From NCBI RefSeq assembly GCF_036226665.1, contig NZ_CP109007.1, positions 7,874,001 to 7,938,000 of the forward strand: a DNA stretch of 64,000 nucleotides, in the 5' to 3' direction. Every line of letters begins with the position of its first letter. Position 1 is the stretch's first letter. The notes beneath the pieces are model-generated. The model was not told the origin of the DNA. It made no database searches and saw only the letters and a program-made list of their open reading frames with translations. A program made the translations under genes and the position numbers. The stretch comes from Streptomyces sp. NBC_00691. GTDB lineage: Bacteria > Actinomycetota > Actinomycetes > Streptomycetales > Streptomycetaceae. Positions 7,630 to 16,397 of this stretch are shown here, in pieces.

Positions 7630-10600
7630 ATGCGAACTCCCCGCAGGACCAACGACGCCGAGGCGCCGGCGCCGCCGTCGGCGGCCGCGCGCGGGCGGCG
7701 CGCACACGCCGGGCCCCCCGCCGACGAGCCGGGCGAACCCACACCCGAGGGCTTCCCCGGCGCCGGTCACCCGGCCTCCGCCGGACACCCCCCGGCTTCC
7801 GCCGGACACGGACCCGACGCGGGACACCGCCCGGCCTCCGCCGGACACGGAGACGACGCGGGGCACGTGGCCGGGACCGGCCGTGTCCCCGGTCGCACAG
7901 CCGCCCTCGGTCGATCGGCCGCCCCCGGAGACCACGTCGCCCCCCACGGCCGCCCGTCGTCGCCTCATGCCGCGGCCGGGCACGGGGCAGGCGTTCCGCG
8001 TCACGGCCTGCGGCCCCGCACCGTCCGCGCCAAGATCGTCTCGCTCCTGATGGTCCCGGTCGTCTCGCTCCTCGCACTCTGGGGCTTCGCCACCGTCACC
8101 ACGGCCCAGGACGTCGCCCGGCTCCGTCAGCTCCAGCGCGTCGACGCCGAGATCCGCGAGCCCGTGACGGCCGCCCTCGCCGCCCTCCAGGCCGAACGGC
8201 GCGCCGCCGTACGGCAGACAGCCGCCCCCGGCGCCACCCGGGCCGCCGAGCTCAAGGACCGGATGCGCCGCATGGACGAGGCCGTCGACCGCCTCCGCCT
8301 GGACGAGACGCACACCGTCGGCGACACCGGGGACCTCCCCGGCGACGTGGGGGAGCGGGTCAGCGCCTTCGTCGGAAAGGTCGAGGGCCTCGCCCGGCTC
8401 CGTACCGCCGCCTCCGACGGACACGCCGACGGGAACCAGGTCTACGAGGAGTACACCGCCGCCGTCTCCGCCGCCTTCGCCGTCGGCGGAGCCCTCGCCG
8501 GCATCCAGGACGCCCAGCAGGGCTCCGACGCGCGCGTACTCCTGGAATTCGGCCGGGCCGGCGAGATGCTCTCCCGCGAGGACGCGCTGCTCACCGCCGC
8601 CCACCTCACCGGACGGTTCTCGGAGGAGGGGCTCCGCGCCTTCTCCGGCGCCGTCGAGACCCGGCGCACCCTCACCGCCTCCGCCACCGCCGACCTGCCC
8701 GCCGCCGCACGGGCCGCGTGGGACCGGCTCGCCGTCGGCGGAGACCACACGCGGCTCACCCGGGCCGAGGACCGCATCCGCGCCGAGAGCCCCGGCCGCG
8801 CCGCCGCCCAGGCGGTCCCCAGCGCCGACTGGGACGACACCCTCGCGGCCGTACGGAGCGGACTCACCGCGATCGAGACCGACGCCCGCGCCGCCGCGAC
8901 CGACCGCTCCGACCCCTTCGCCGGTGGCGTCCTCACCGCGGCCGGCGCGGCGGTGAACCTCGGTCTCGCGGCCGTCGCCGCCTCCCTCGTCATCTCCGTC
9001 CGGATCGGCCGGGGCCTGGTCGTCGAACTCGTCAGCCTCCGCAACACCGCCCTCGGCATCGCACGCGGCAAACTGCCCGCCGCCATGCGGCGGCTGCGCG
9101 CCGGGGAGGAGATCGACGTCGAGGCCGAGACCCCGCCCGGTCCCGTCTCCCAGGACGAGATCGGACAGGTCGGCGAGGCACTCACCACCGTCCACCGCGC
9201 GGCCCTCTCCGCCGCCGTCGAACGCGCCGAACTCGCCAGCGGCATCTCCGGTGTCTTCGTCAACCTCGCCCGGCGCAGCCAGGTCCTCGTCCACCGCCAG
9301 CTCAACCTCCTGGACAGCATGGAGCGGCGCGCCGACGACCCCAACGAACTCGGCGACCTCTTCCGGCTCGACCACCTCACCACCCGGATGCGCCGCCACG
9401 CCGAGAGCCTCATCATCCTCTCCGGCGCCGCCCCCGGCCGCGCCTGGCGGATGCCCGTCCCGCTGACCAACGTCGTCCGTGCCGCCGTCTCCGAGATCGA
9501 GGACTACGCGCGCGTGGAGGTCCGCCGGCTCCCCGAGACGGCCGTCGTCGGCGGCGCCGTCGCCGACCTCACCCACCTCCTGGCCGAACTCATCGAGAAC
9601 GCGGCCCAGTTCTCTCCGCCCCACACCAAGGTCCGAGTCAGCGGGGAGCCCGTCGGCAACGGATACGCCCTGGAGATCGAGGACCGGGGACTCGGCATGG
9701 GCAAGGAGACCCTCGCCGAGGCCAACGCCCGCATCGCCCAGTCCGAGGCCCTCGACCTCTTCGACAGCGACCGGCTCGGCCTCTTCGTGGTCAGCAGGCT
9801 CTCCTCCCGCCACGACATCAAGGTCCAGCTGAGGACCTCCCCGTACGGCGGCACCACGGCCGTCGTGCTGCTCCCGACCGATCTCCTCCAGGGCGCCCTG
9901 CCGCCGGGCCGCAGCGCCGCCGCGAGCGGCGGAGGAACCGACACACCCCCCGCCGGAACGCCGCAGGCGCGCGACCCCCGGACGCCCGCCCCCGACCGGG
10001 GAGAGCCGGGCGCGGACCATCGGCAGAGCGGCGACGACCGGACGACGGGCGACCGGTTCGGCCCCGACGGGATCGGCTCGCACCGCCTCGGTTCCGACCG
10101 GCGCACGGACGACGCGCGCGCCGCACGCGAACGCGAGGAGGCCCAGCGCGCCGAGGCCCGCCGCTTCGGCCGTCCCCCGGTGCCCCGCCCGCCGGCGCAG
10201 GCCGGTCCGCCCACCCAGGCCCCCACCCTCGGGGGAGGCACCCCCACGGGGCCCGTCCCGGCGCCGCGCGGGTCCGCCCCGCAGCCACCGGGCGGCGCCC
10301 GGCCCGGAATCCTGCCCAGGGAGACGGGCGGCGCCCGGCCGCCGGTCCCGCCGCAGCCCCCCGCTCCCACGCGCCCGCAGTCCTTGCCGCGCCCGACCGT
10401 CGTGCCCGCGCTCACGGCCCCCACGGAGCCCGGACCGCCGCCCTCCGGCGTCACCGAACTGCGTCGCCGCGGACCGTCCGTACCGCCGGCCCGGCAGCAG
10501 CAGCCCGGCACGCCCGCAGGTGCCACAGGTCCCGCGGGTGCGGCCGAGCACGCCGGACACGGCGACGACGCGGACGGCGAGCTGCCGCGCCGGGTACGAC

Positions 10601-10851
10601 AGGCGAGCCTGGTCCCCCAGCTGCGCGAGGCACCCCCCTCGGCACCGGTGTTCGTACCGGCCGATCCGGGCACCGACGCCCGTACCCCGGAAGTCGTGAG
10701 GGACCGCATGGCGGCCTATCGCGACGGCTGGCGGCGGGGCGGCGGTGCGGCCCCGGGCAGCAGACGTCCCCTCGGAACCGGCACCGGTCACGAACCCGGC
10801 CACGGCACCACCCCCCTCGACGCACCCCGCCCCGAAGGAGACCAGCGATGA
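7630..10851 (+). CDS. cvnA: Conservon sensor kinase-like protein CvnA
   Basis: A 1073-aa membrane protein. Residues 1-130 are low complexity with repeated A-S-A-G-H/D-A-G-H units. Helix 1 is at about 135-155, an extracytoplasmic sensor region (nitrate/nitrite-sensor-like helices) at about 160-435, helix 2 at about 437-460, then a HAMP-like linker. The HATPase domain carries N-box L-I-E-N-A-A-Q-F near 650 and G-box D-R-G-L-G-M-G near 686. The last 280 residues are Pro-rich and probably disordered. CvnA proteins resemble histidine kinases and are known to anchor CvnB-D at the membrane, in a eukaryote-like G-protein arrangement. GAGGAGG precedes the ATG; the stop overlaps the next ATG by four bases (ATGA), so translation is coupled. 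Confidence 0.93.
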   Translation: MRTPRRTNDAEAPAPPSAAARGRRAHAGPPADEPGEPTPEGFPGAGHPASAGHPPASAGHGPDAGHRPASAGHGDDAGHVAGTGRVPGRTAALGRSAAPGDHVAPHGRPSSPHAAAGHGAGVPRHGLRPRTVRAKIVSLLMVPVVSLLALWGFATVTTAQDVARLRQLQRVDAEIREPVTAALAALQAERRAAVRQTAAPGATRAAELKDRMRRMDEAVDRLRLDETHTVGDTGDLPGDVGERVSAFVGKVEGLARLRTAASDGHADGNQVYEEYTAAVSAAFAVGGALAGIQDAQQGSDARVLLEFGRAGEMLSREDALLTAAHLTGRFSEEGLRAFSGAVETRRTLTASATADLPAAARAAWDRLAVGGDHTRLTRAEDRIRAESPGRAAAQAVPSADWDDTLAAVRSGLTAIETDARAAATDRSDPFAGGVLTAAGAAVNLGLAAVAASLVISVRIGRGLVVELVSLRNTALGIARGKLPAAMRRLRAGEEIDVEAETPPGPVSQDEIGQVGEALTTVHRAALSAAVERAELASGISGVFVNLARRSQVLVHRQLNLLDSMERRADDPNELGDLFRLDHLTTRMRRHAESLIILSGAAPGRAWRMPVPLTNVVRAAVSEIEDYARVEVRRLPETAVVGGAVADLTHLLAELIENAAQFSPPHTKVRVSGEPVGNGYALEIEDRGLGMGKETLAEANARIAQSEALDLFDSDRLGLFVVSRLSSRHDIKVQLRTSPYGGTTAVVLLPTDLLQGALPPGRSAAASGGGTDTPPAGTPQARDPRTPAPDRGEPGADHRQSGDDRTTGDRFGPDGIGSHRLGSDRRTDDARAAREREEAQRAEARRFGRPPVPRPPAQAGPPTQAPTLGGGTPTGPVPAPRGSAPQPPGGARPGILPRETGGARPPVPPQPPAPTRPQSLPRPTVVPALTAPTEPGPPPSGVTELRRRGPSVPPARQQQPGTPAGATGPAGAAEHAGHGDDADGELPRRVRQASLVPQLREAPPSAPVFVPADPGTDARTPEVVRDRMAAYRDGWRRGGGAAPGSRRPLGTGTGHEPGHGTTPLDAPRPEGDQR

Positions 10852-11282
10852 TCGACCACCAGAGGATCTCCCACCACCGGTCCGGCGAGCTCGACTGGCT
10901 GCTCGACGACCTCGTGATGAGAGTCCGGGAGGTCCGCCACACGGTGGTGCTGTCCAACGACGGGCTCGCCGTCGGGGCCTCCAACGGGCTGAGCCGCGAG
11001 GACGCGGAACACCTCGCCGCCATCGCCTCCGGCTTCAACAGCCTCGCCAAGGGGGCGGGGCGTCAGTTCCACACGGGCGGCGTCCGCCAGACGATGGTCG
11101 AGATGGACGACGGATTCCTCTTCGTCGCCGCAGCGGGCGACGGCTCCTGCCTCGCCGTCCTCAGCTCCGTGAGCGCCGACATCGGCCTCATCGCGTACGA
11201 GATGGCCCGCCTCGTCAAGCGCGTCGGCGAGCACCTGCACACCCCGCCGCGGCTCACGGTGACCCCGCCGGCCGCCGGCTGA
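10848..11282 (+). CDS. cvnB: Roadblock/LC7 protein CvnB
   Basis: This 144-aa protein is a roadblock/LC7 fold of the type that partners MglA-like GTPases. Family marks are L-D-W-L-L-D-D-L, V-L-S-N-D-G-L-A-V-G-A-S, R-E-D-A-E-H-L-A-A-I, R-Q-T-M-V-E-M-D, and the C-terminal Y-E-M-A-R-L-V-K-R-V-G-E-H-L. In conservons CvnB is thought to regulate nucleotide exchange or hydrolysis by CvnD. Its ATG overlaps the cvnA stop and CGAAGGAG lies just upstream. It is strikingly similar to the second roadblock gene at 12925, which lies outside the operon. Confidence 0.95.
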   Translation: MIDHQRISHHRSGELDWLLDDLVMRVREVRHTVVLSNDGLAVGASNGLSREDAEHLAAIASGFNSLAKGAGRQFHTGGVRQTMVEMDDGFLFVAAAGDGSCLAVLSSVSADIGLIAYEMARLVKRVGEHLHTPPRLTVTPPAAG

Positions 11283-11296
11283 CCCGGAGAAGGCCC

Positions 11297-11713
11297 ATGA
11301 ACGAGGACAGCACCGGCGGCGGCCCGTCCGTGCCGGGCAGTCAGTGGTACGACGCCGACGCGGGACCGCTCGTGCGCCCGTACGCGATGACCGGTGGCCG
11401 GACCAAACCGGGGCCCAGCAACGTACGGTTCGACCTCATCGCCCTCGTCGTCGTCGACGACGACCCGCCCGGACCGGCCGAGGAATCGCTCCTCGGCCCC
11501 GAACACCGGTCCCTGCTCGCCCTGTGCCGGGCCGAGACCCAGTCGGTCGCCGAACTCTCCGCCGACGCCGACCTGCCCGTCGGTGTCGTGCGGGTCCTCC
11601 TCGGCGATCTCCTCGAGTCGGGCTTCGTACGCGTCAGCCGGCCCGTACCGCCCGCACAGCTCCCCGACGAAAGAATCCTGAGGGAAGTAATCGATGGCCT
11701 ACGAGCGCTCTGA
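11297..11713 (+). CDS. cvnC: DUF742 protein CvnC
   Basis: The 138-aa product matches the DUF742 family: an N-terminal V-R-P-Y-A-M-T-G-G-R-T segment, then F-D-L-I-A-L-V, and a C-terminal winged-helix-like part with E-T-Q-S-V-A-E-L-S and L-P-V-G-V-V-R-V-L-L-G-D-L. In conservons CvnC sits between the roadblock protein and the GTPase; its role is not known, though the fold suggests an adaptor or nucleic-acid binder. GGAGAAGG precedes the ATG, 14 bases after cvnB. Its 3' end overlaps cvnD by 20 bases, a strong sign of one operon. Confidence 0.95.
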   Translation: MNEDSTGGGPSVPGSQWYDADAGPLVRPYAMTGGRTKPGPSNVRFDLIALVVVDDDPPGPAEESLLGPEHRSLLALCRAETQSVAELSADADLPVGVVRVLLGDLLESGFVRVSRPVPPAQLPDERILREVIDGLRAL

Positions 11714-12311
11714 GAGCACCGGTGCGGACGACGAAGTGGACACCACCGCCCTCGCCCTGAAGATCCTGGTCGCCGGTGGGTTCGGCGTGGGCAAGACCAC
11801 CCTGGTCGGTGCCGTCAGCGAGATCCGGCCGCTCCGCACCGAGGAACAGCTCAGCCGTGCCGGCGAGTCGGTCGACGACACCGGGGGAGTCGCCCAGAAG
11901 ACGACCACGACCGTCGCCATGGACTTCGGCCGCATCACCATCCGCTCCGGACTCTCCCTGTACCTCTTCGGGACGCCCGGTCAGGACCGGTTCTGGTTCC
12001 TGTGGGACGAGCTGTCACAGGGCGCGCTCGGGGCCGTCGTCCTCGCCGACACACGGCGACTCGAGGACTGCTTCCCGGCCGTCGACTACTTCGAGCACCG
12101 GAAGATCCCCTTCGTGGTCGCCGTCAACTGCTTCACGGGCGCGCGTACGTACGGCGCGGCCGACGTCTCCCGCGCACTCGACCTGGACCGGGGGACGCCC
12201 GTCGTCCTGTGCGACGCGCGCGATCGTGACTCCGGCAAGGAAGTGCTCATCCGGCTCGTCGAGTACGCCGGGCGGATGCACACCGCCCGGCTCCTCGACA
12301 CGGTCTGCTGA
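11694..12311 (+). CDS. cvnD: Conservon GTPase CvnD
   Basis: A 205-aa small GTP-binding protein. The P-loop is G-G-F-G-V-G-K-T-T (about residues 26-34); T-T-T-V-A-M-D-F-G is the switch I/G2 region; L-F-G-T-P-G-Q-D-R-F is switch II, where the usual Asp-x-x-Gly Asp is replaced, as in other CvnD and MglA-type proteins; V-A-V-N-C-F stands in for N-K-x-D. It is expected to cycle between GTP and GDP states under control of CvnB and to join CvnA at the membrane. It ends the operon; a small hairpin follows before the convergent oxidase-like gene. Confidence 0.95.
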   Translation: MAYERSESTGADDEVDTTALALKILVAGGFGVGKTTLVGAVSEIRPLRTEEQLSRAGESVDDTGGVAQKTTTTVAMDFGRITIRSGLSLYLFGTPGQDRFWFLWDELSQGALGAVVLADTRRLEDCFPAVDYFEHRKIPFVVAVNCFTGARTYGAADVSRALDLDRGTPVVLCDARDRDSGKEVLIRLVEYAGRMHTARLLDTVC

Positions 12312-12322
12312 GTCGCCGTACC

Positions 12323-12347
12323 ACCGGCCGTGCCGGGCCGGGCCGGT
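12323..12347. terminator. Short hairpin between convergent genes
   Basis: ACCGGCC and GGCCGGT form a 7-bp stem around an 11-base loop, directly between cvnD and the convergent gene, touching the latter's stop codon. It has no U-tract, as is common in Streptomyces. Confidence 0.4.
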
Positions 12348-12772
12348 CAGTCGGCCACGCCGGCCTGGGCGATCACCTTCTGGACGCGTACCCGGACGAG
12401 GAGTTCGCCCGGTACCGCGTTGCGCTCCCCGAACTCGTCGGCCCGGTCCTCGCCCATGTAGCGGGCGCCGATGCGGCTGGCCCAGTGGCGCAACTCCGCC
12501 GGTTCCTCGCTGAGTTCGGCGCGACCGCTGAGCACGACGAAGGAGAACGGCGGGGTGTCGTCGTCGACGCACAGGGAGACCCGGCCGTCGCGCGCGAGGT
12601 TGCGTCCCTTCACTGTCTCCTTGCCCGTGTTGAACACCAACTCGTCCCCGTCCAGGAGGAACCAGATCGGCGCGACGTGCGGACTGCCGTCGTCGCGCAC
12701 GGTCGCCAGCTTGCCGGTACGGGTTCCCTCGGACACGAAGGTCCGCCACTGATCATCGGTCATCCTCGTCAT
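12347..12772 (-). CDS. PPOX/F420-dependent oxidoreductase-family protein (FDOR-B)
   Basis: The 141-aa protein has the split beta-barrel pattern of pyridoxamine-phosphate-oxidase-like enzymes: T-G-K-L-A-T-V-R-D-D-G-S-P-H-V-A-P-I-W-F near the N-terminus, V-F-N-T-G-K-E-T-V-K-G-R-N-L with basic residues that contact cofactor phosphate, and V-S-L-C-V-D-D-D. In actinobacteria such short proteins usually bind F420 (or FMN) and reduce unsaturated carbonyls or biliverdin-like pigments. Specificity cannot be told here. The ATG at 12772 has a G-rich GGATGGGGG stretch upstream; the ATG at 12763 is an alternative. It is divergent from the roadblock gene at 12925. Confidence 0.85.
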   Translation of the reverse strand: MTRMTDDQWRTFVSEGTRTGKLATVRDDGSPHVAPIWFLLDGDELVFNTGKETVKGRNLARDGRVSLCVDDDTPPFSFVVLSGRAELSEEPAELRHWASRIGARYMGEDRADEFGERNAVPGELLVRVRVQKVIAQAGVAD

Positions 12773-12924
12773 GCCCCCATCCTGCGGCACGCGCGGGCGT
12801 GGTGCAGTGCTTGCCCTGTTCACGACAGTGCGTAAGGCTTGCGGCGATACGGCGGACCACCGCGGCACGGGGACCACGGGACAACCGGGTCACCGGGACG
12901 CACCACCCAGGGGGAGGACCACTG

Positions 12925-13338
12925 ATGGCGTTGGACAAGGGACTGGACTGGCTGCTCGACGACCTGACCAAGCGAGTCGGATTCATACGGCACGCGCTCG
13001 TGCTGTCGAACGACGGCCTGGTGACGGGCGCGAGCAGCGGACTCGCACGCGAGGACGCCGAGCACCTCGCGGCCGTCTCTTCGGGCCTGCACAGCCTGGC
13101 CCGGGGCTCCGGTCGGCATTTCAGGGCGGGGCGGGCGCGCCAGACGATGGTGGAGTTCGACGAGGCGCTGCTCTTCGTGACGGCGGCGGGCGAGGGCAGC
13201 TGCCTCTGCGTCCTGAGCGCGGCGGAAGCGGACGTCGGCCAGGTGGCGTACGAGATGACGCTCCTGGTCAACCGCGTAGGCGAGCACCTCGGCGTGGCGG
13301 CCCGGCAGCCGGGACGCCCGGAGGGCGGCCTGATCTGA
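12925..13338 (+). CDS. Orphan roadblock/LC7 protein (CvnB paralogue)
   Basis: The 137-aa protein is a roadblock/LC7 domain nearly parallel in sequence to CvnB at 10848: both share L-D-W-L-L-D-D-L, V-L-S-N-D-G-L, E-D-A-E-H-L-A-A, R-Q-T-M-V-E and R-V-G-E-H-L. No CvnA, CvnC or GTPase gene follows, so it may act with the nearby CvnD or with another GTPase. GGGGGAGG lies 7 bases upstream of the ATG, a strong site, and the gene has its own 150-bp promoter region shared with the divergent oxidase-like gene. It looks like a local duplication of cvnB that escaped the operon. Confidence 0.92.
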   Translation: MALDKGLDWLLDDLTKRVGFIRHALVLSNDGLVTGASSGLAREDAEHLAAVSSGLHSLARGSGRHFRAGRARQTMVEFDEALLFVTAAGEGSCLCVLSAAEADVGQVAYEMTLLVNRVGEHLGVAARQPGRPEGGLI

Positions 13339-13485
13339 CGCCACCCCAACCGTCCTGAGGGAGTCGTCCACAGACGGTTGTCCACAGGCCGTGCGGAAGT
13401 CGTCACTCTGCGTTACGTTTTCGGTGGCGGGTCGGAGCGATCCGCGACACGGAGAGACCACGGACGTACGGGGGAGGGCCACGCG

Positions 13486-14679
13486 ATGACGGTGGACGAG
13501 GGAGCGCGCACGGTGACGGTGACGCCGGGGCGGGCCGCGCAGGAACTGGAACTGAGGCGCGACGAGTTCCGGCTCGCGGTTCAGCTCGGCCTGGTGAGGA
13601 CGGTGCCGGCGGGGGAGGGCGGACGACGGCGGGTCGAGAGGGGTGAGCTCGACCGGCTCAGGGCCGCGCCCGACTTTCCCGTCGGCCTGCGCGAAAGGGT
13701 GCACGCGGTCGGCACGGGGGAGGCGGCGGCGCTCCTGGAGATCACTCCCGAGCGCTTCGTCAGGCTGGCCCGGACGGGCCACGTCAGTCCCGTGCGGTTC
13801 TCCCTGAACCGCTACCGGGCGGTGGTCTGGACGTATCTCGCGGAAGAGGTCGCCGCGTTCGGCCTCACCTGCCCGGCGCTGCTCACCGGGCGGCTGCCCG
13901 TGGAACTCCGTGAACGGCTGGCCGCGCACGAGGACCTGCGACCCAGGAACTGGCGGACACGGCGGCTCGGCGCGCTCCTGCGCGCCACGGACGACCCATG
14001 GGCACGGGCCGCCGCCATGGCCTCGATGCTCGACCCCGTCCAGGTGGCCGAGGTCGTCGACGACCCCTACGAGCGCGCCCACCTCGACCGGCTGCGCCCC
14101 TCGGCGCCGCCCGGGATGCCGGTGCGGGCGGAGGCACGCGACATCGCCGAGCGGCTCATGAGGGCCGACGACCCGGACGAGATCCTCTGGCACCGGATGA
14201 GCCTGGCCCTGGCGCTCGACGAGGCTCGGACGGAGCAACCCGCGCCGTATCCCGGCGCTTCGGGGCGGCCAGGTGCTGCGGGGGAGTGGCCCGGGGGCGG
14301 GGTGTCCCTGGGGATGTCGCGGCGGCCGGGTGTCGCGACCGCGGAGCCCGGACCGCTCCTGCCGCCCGCGCGGGCCGTACCGGCCATGAGGGCCGTGCCG
14401 TCTCTGCCGCCCCTGCCACCGGCGGTACCGGTGGCCTCGGCTCCTGTTCATGGCCTCGTCCCTGCGTCTGCGTCTGGGTCTGCACCGGCTCCTGCACCGG
14501 CTCCACCTCCAGCTCCGGCTCCACCTCCAGCTCCGGTTCCGGCGGGGCTGCCGAGCGCGGTGGACCGTCCGCCGAGCCGTCCGGCCGCGCGCGCCAGGCT
14601 CCTCGACCGGCTGCGGCGCCGGAGGGCCGCCGACCGTGGGCGGGCCGGTGGGCGGAAGCGCCCGGCCTCCTGGCCCTGA
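13486..14679 (+). CDS. Hypothetical DNA-binding-like protein with Pro-rich tail
   Basis: A 397-aa cytoplasmic protein. From memory it resembles Streptomyces proteins of unknown function (DUF6397), which I cannot confirm. The N-terminal 120 residues carry two helix-turn-helix-like segments (A-A-Q-E-L-E-L-R-R-D-E-F-R-L-A-V-Q-L-G-L-V and E-A-A-A-L-L-E-I-T-P-E-R-F-V-R-L-A-R-T-G), reminiscent of excisionase/MerR folds. A helical middle part runs to about residue 245. The rest is low complexity, including repeated A-P-A-P and P-P-A-P-A-P units. The ATG at 13486 follows GGGGGAGGG by about 7 bases. No operon partner is obvious. Confidence 0.75.
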   Translation: MTVDEGARTVTVTPGRAAQELELRRDEFRLAVQLGLVRTVPAGEGGRRRVERGELDRLRAAPDFPVGLRERVHAVGTGEAAALLEITPERFVRLARTGHVSPVRFSLNRYRAVVWTYLAEEVAAFGLTCPALLTGRLPVELRERLAAHEDLRPRNWRTRRLGALLRATDDPWARAAAMASMLDPVQVAEVVDDPYERAHLDRLRPSAPPGMPVRAEARDIAERLMRADDPDEILWHRMSLALALDEARTEQPAPYPGASGRPGAAGEWPGGGVSLGMSRRPGVATAEPGPLLPPARAVPAMRAVPSLPPLPPAVPVASAPVHGLVPASASGSAPAPAPAPPPAPAPPPAPVPAGLPSAVDRPPSRPAARARLLDRLRRRRAADRGRAGGRKRPASWP

Positions 14680-14731
14680 CGACGGCGGCGCGCGGCGTGC
14701 GGCGCGGGCGCGGTGTGGGGAGGATGGCCTC

Positions 14732-16279
14732 ATGCTGCTCGCCCGTGTTGCGGAGGTGTCCCGCGAGGTCGCGGCCACATCCGCGCGTTCGCGCAAGATC
14801 CGGCTCCTCGCCGAGCTGTTCGCCGAGGCCGAGCCCGAGGAGAGCCCGCTCGTCATCGCCTACCTCTCCGGTCGGCTCCCGCAGGGGCGGATCGGGGTGG
14901 GCTGGAGCGTTCTCAAGGAGGTGGTCCCGCCCGCGGTCCCGCCCGTCGAGCGGCCGGGCCTCACGCTCGGGCGCGTCGACGCGGTGATGACGGAGCTCGC
15001 GGCGGTCTCCGGCGCCGGCTCCCGTGCCGAGCGGACCCGGCTCGTCCACGCCCTCTTCGCCGCGGCCACCGACGACGAGCAGCAGCTCCTGCTGCGGCTG
15101 CTCACCGGGGAGGTGCGCCAGGGAGCGCTCGACGCCGTCGCGCTGGAAGGCGTCGCCCAGGCCGCCACCGTGCCCGCCGCCGAGCTGCGGCGTGCCGTGA
15201 TGCTCGAAGGCTCTCTGCCCCCGGTCGCGCAGGCCGTGCTCGCCGAAGGCGCCACCGCCCTGGACCGGTTCACCCTCCGCGTCGGCAATCCCGTGCAGCC
15301 GATGCTCGCGCACACCGCGGCCTCCGTCACCGAGGCGATCGGTGCTCTCGGGCCCTGTGTCGTCGAGGAGAAGCTCGACGGCATCCGGGTCCAGGTCCAC
15401 CGGCGCGGTGACGACGTCCGGGTCCACACCCGCTCGCTCGACGACATCACCGACCGGCTGCCCGAGGTCGTCGCGACCGCGCGCGCCGTACCGGCCGACG
15501 GTTTCATCCTGGACGGGGAGGTGATCGCGCTCGACCCCGGCACGGGACGCCCCGTGTCGTTCCAGTCCATCGCCTCGCGGGTCGGATCCCGCACCGATGT
15601 CGCCGGAGCACACGCCGCCCTGCCCCTCACCGCGGTCTTCTTCGACGTCCTCGCGGCCGACGGCGAGGGACTGATCGACCGGCCCGGCCAGGAACGGCAC
15701 GCGGTCCTCGCCGGACTGCTCCCCGAATCCCAGCGGGTCCGCCGCCTCGTCGTGGCCGACCCCACCGATCCCGCGCAGATGGAGGCCGCCGAGCGGTTCT
15801 TCACCGACACCCTGGCCAGGGGGCACGAAGGAGTCCTGGTCAAGGCCCTGGAAGCGCCCTATGTAGCCGGCCGCAGGGGGCGGACTTGGTTGAAGGTGAA
15901 GCCCGTCCACACCGTCGACCTCGTCGTCCTCGCCGTCGAGCGGGGCCACGGGCGCAGGACCGGGCTCCTCTCCAATCTGCACCTCGGCGCCCGCACGGCG
16001 GACGGTGACTTCGTGATGCTCGGAAAGACCTTCAAAGGGCTCACCGACGACATGCTGCGCTGGCAGACCGAGCGGCTCGGTGAACTCGCCGTGGAGGACG
16101 ACGGATTCACCGTCCGGGTCCGGCCCGAACTCGTCGTCGAGATCGCCTACGACGGACTCCAGGCCTCGACGCGCTATCCGGGCGGTGTCACCCTCCGGTT
16201 CGCCCGCGTCCTGCGCCACCGCCCCGACAAGCGGGCCTCCGAGGCCGACACGGTCGAGGACATCATCGGCCGTTCCTGA
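14732..16279 (+). CDS. ATP-dependent DNA ligase
   Basis: The 515-aa enzyme has an N-terminal helical DNA-binding domain (about 1-190), the adenylation domain with motif I V-E-E-K-L-D-G-I-R-V (the Lys near residue 213 forms the AMP adduct), motif III F-I-L-D-G-E-V-I, motif IV G-H-E-G-V-L-V-K, motif V W-L-K-V-K-P, and a C-terminal OB domain ending I-I-G-R. It joins nicks in duplex DNA using ATP, in contrast to the NAD-dependent LigA used in replication. It looks like the archaeal-type ligase seen alone in streptomycetes and mycobacteria (LigB-like), with no polymerase, nuclease or Ku gene beside it. GGGGAGG lies about 8 bases before the ATG. Confidence 0.95.
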   Translation: MLLARVAEVSREVAATSARSRKIRLLAELFAEAEPEESPLVIAYLSGRLPQGRIGVGWSVLKEVVPPAVPPVERPGLTLGRVDAVMTELAAVSGAGSRAERTRLVHALFAAATDDEQQLLLRLLTGEVRQGALDAVALEGVAQAATVPAAELRRAVMLEGSLPPVAQAVLAEGATALDRFTLRVGNPVQPMLAHTAASVTEAIGALGPCVVEEKLDGIRVQVHRRGDDVRVHTRSLDDITDRLPEVVATARAVPADGFILDGEVIALDPGTGRPVSFQSIASRVGSRTDVAGAHAALPLTAVFFDVLAADGEGLIDRPGQERHAVLAGLLPESQRVRRLVVADPTDPAQMEAAERFFTDTLARGHEGVLVKALEAPYVAGRRGRTWLKVKPVHTVDLVVLAVERGHGRRTGLLSNLHLGARTADGDFVMLGKTFKGLTDDMLRWQTERLGELAVEDDGFTVRVRPELVVEIAYDGLQASTRYPGGVTLRFARVLRHRPDKRASEADTVEDIIGRS

Positions 16280-16397
16280 GCGGAGGGGCGGTGGACCTCG
16301 CGTGACGACGCCCCGCGAGGGATGCTGGAGACGTGGTACGACGAGCGCCGGCACGACGAGCGCGGGGCTCCACGAGCGACCGGCGGGCCGCGAGGAG

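Noticed and set aside
5962..10803. A 1613-codon open frame on the minus strand across the conservon and MHYT genes
   Set aside because: Only its C-terminal part is the methyltransferase. The rest is a G/R/V-rich shadow of cvnA and the MHYT gene, caused by high GC and absence of stops; the plus-strand genes have recognised domains.
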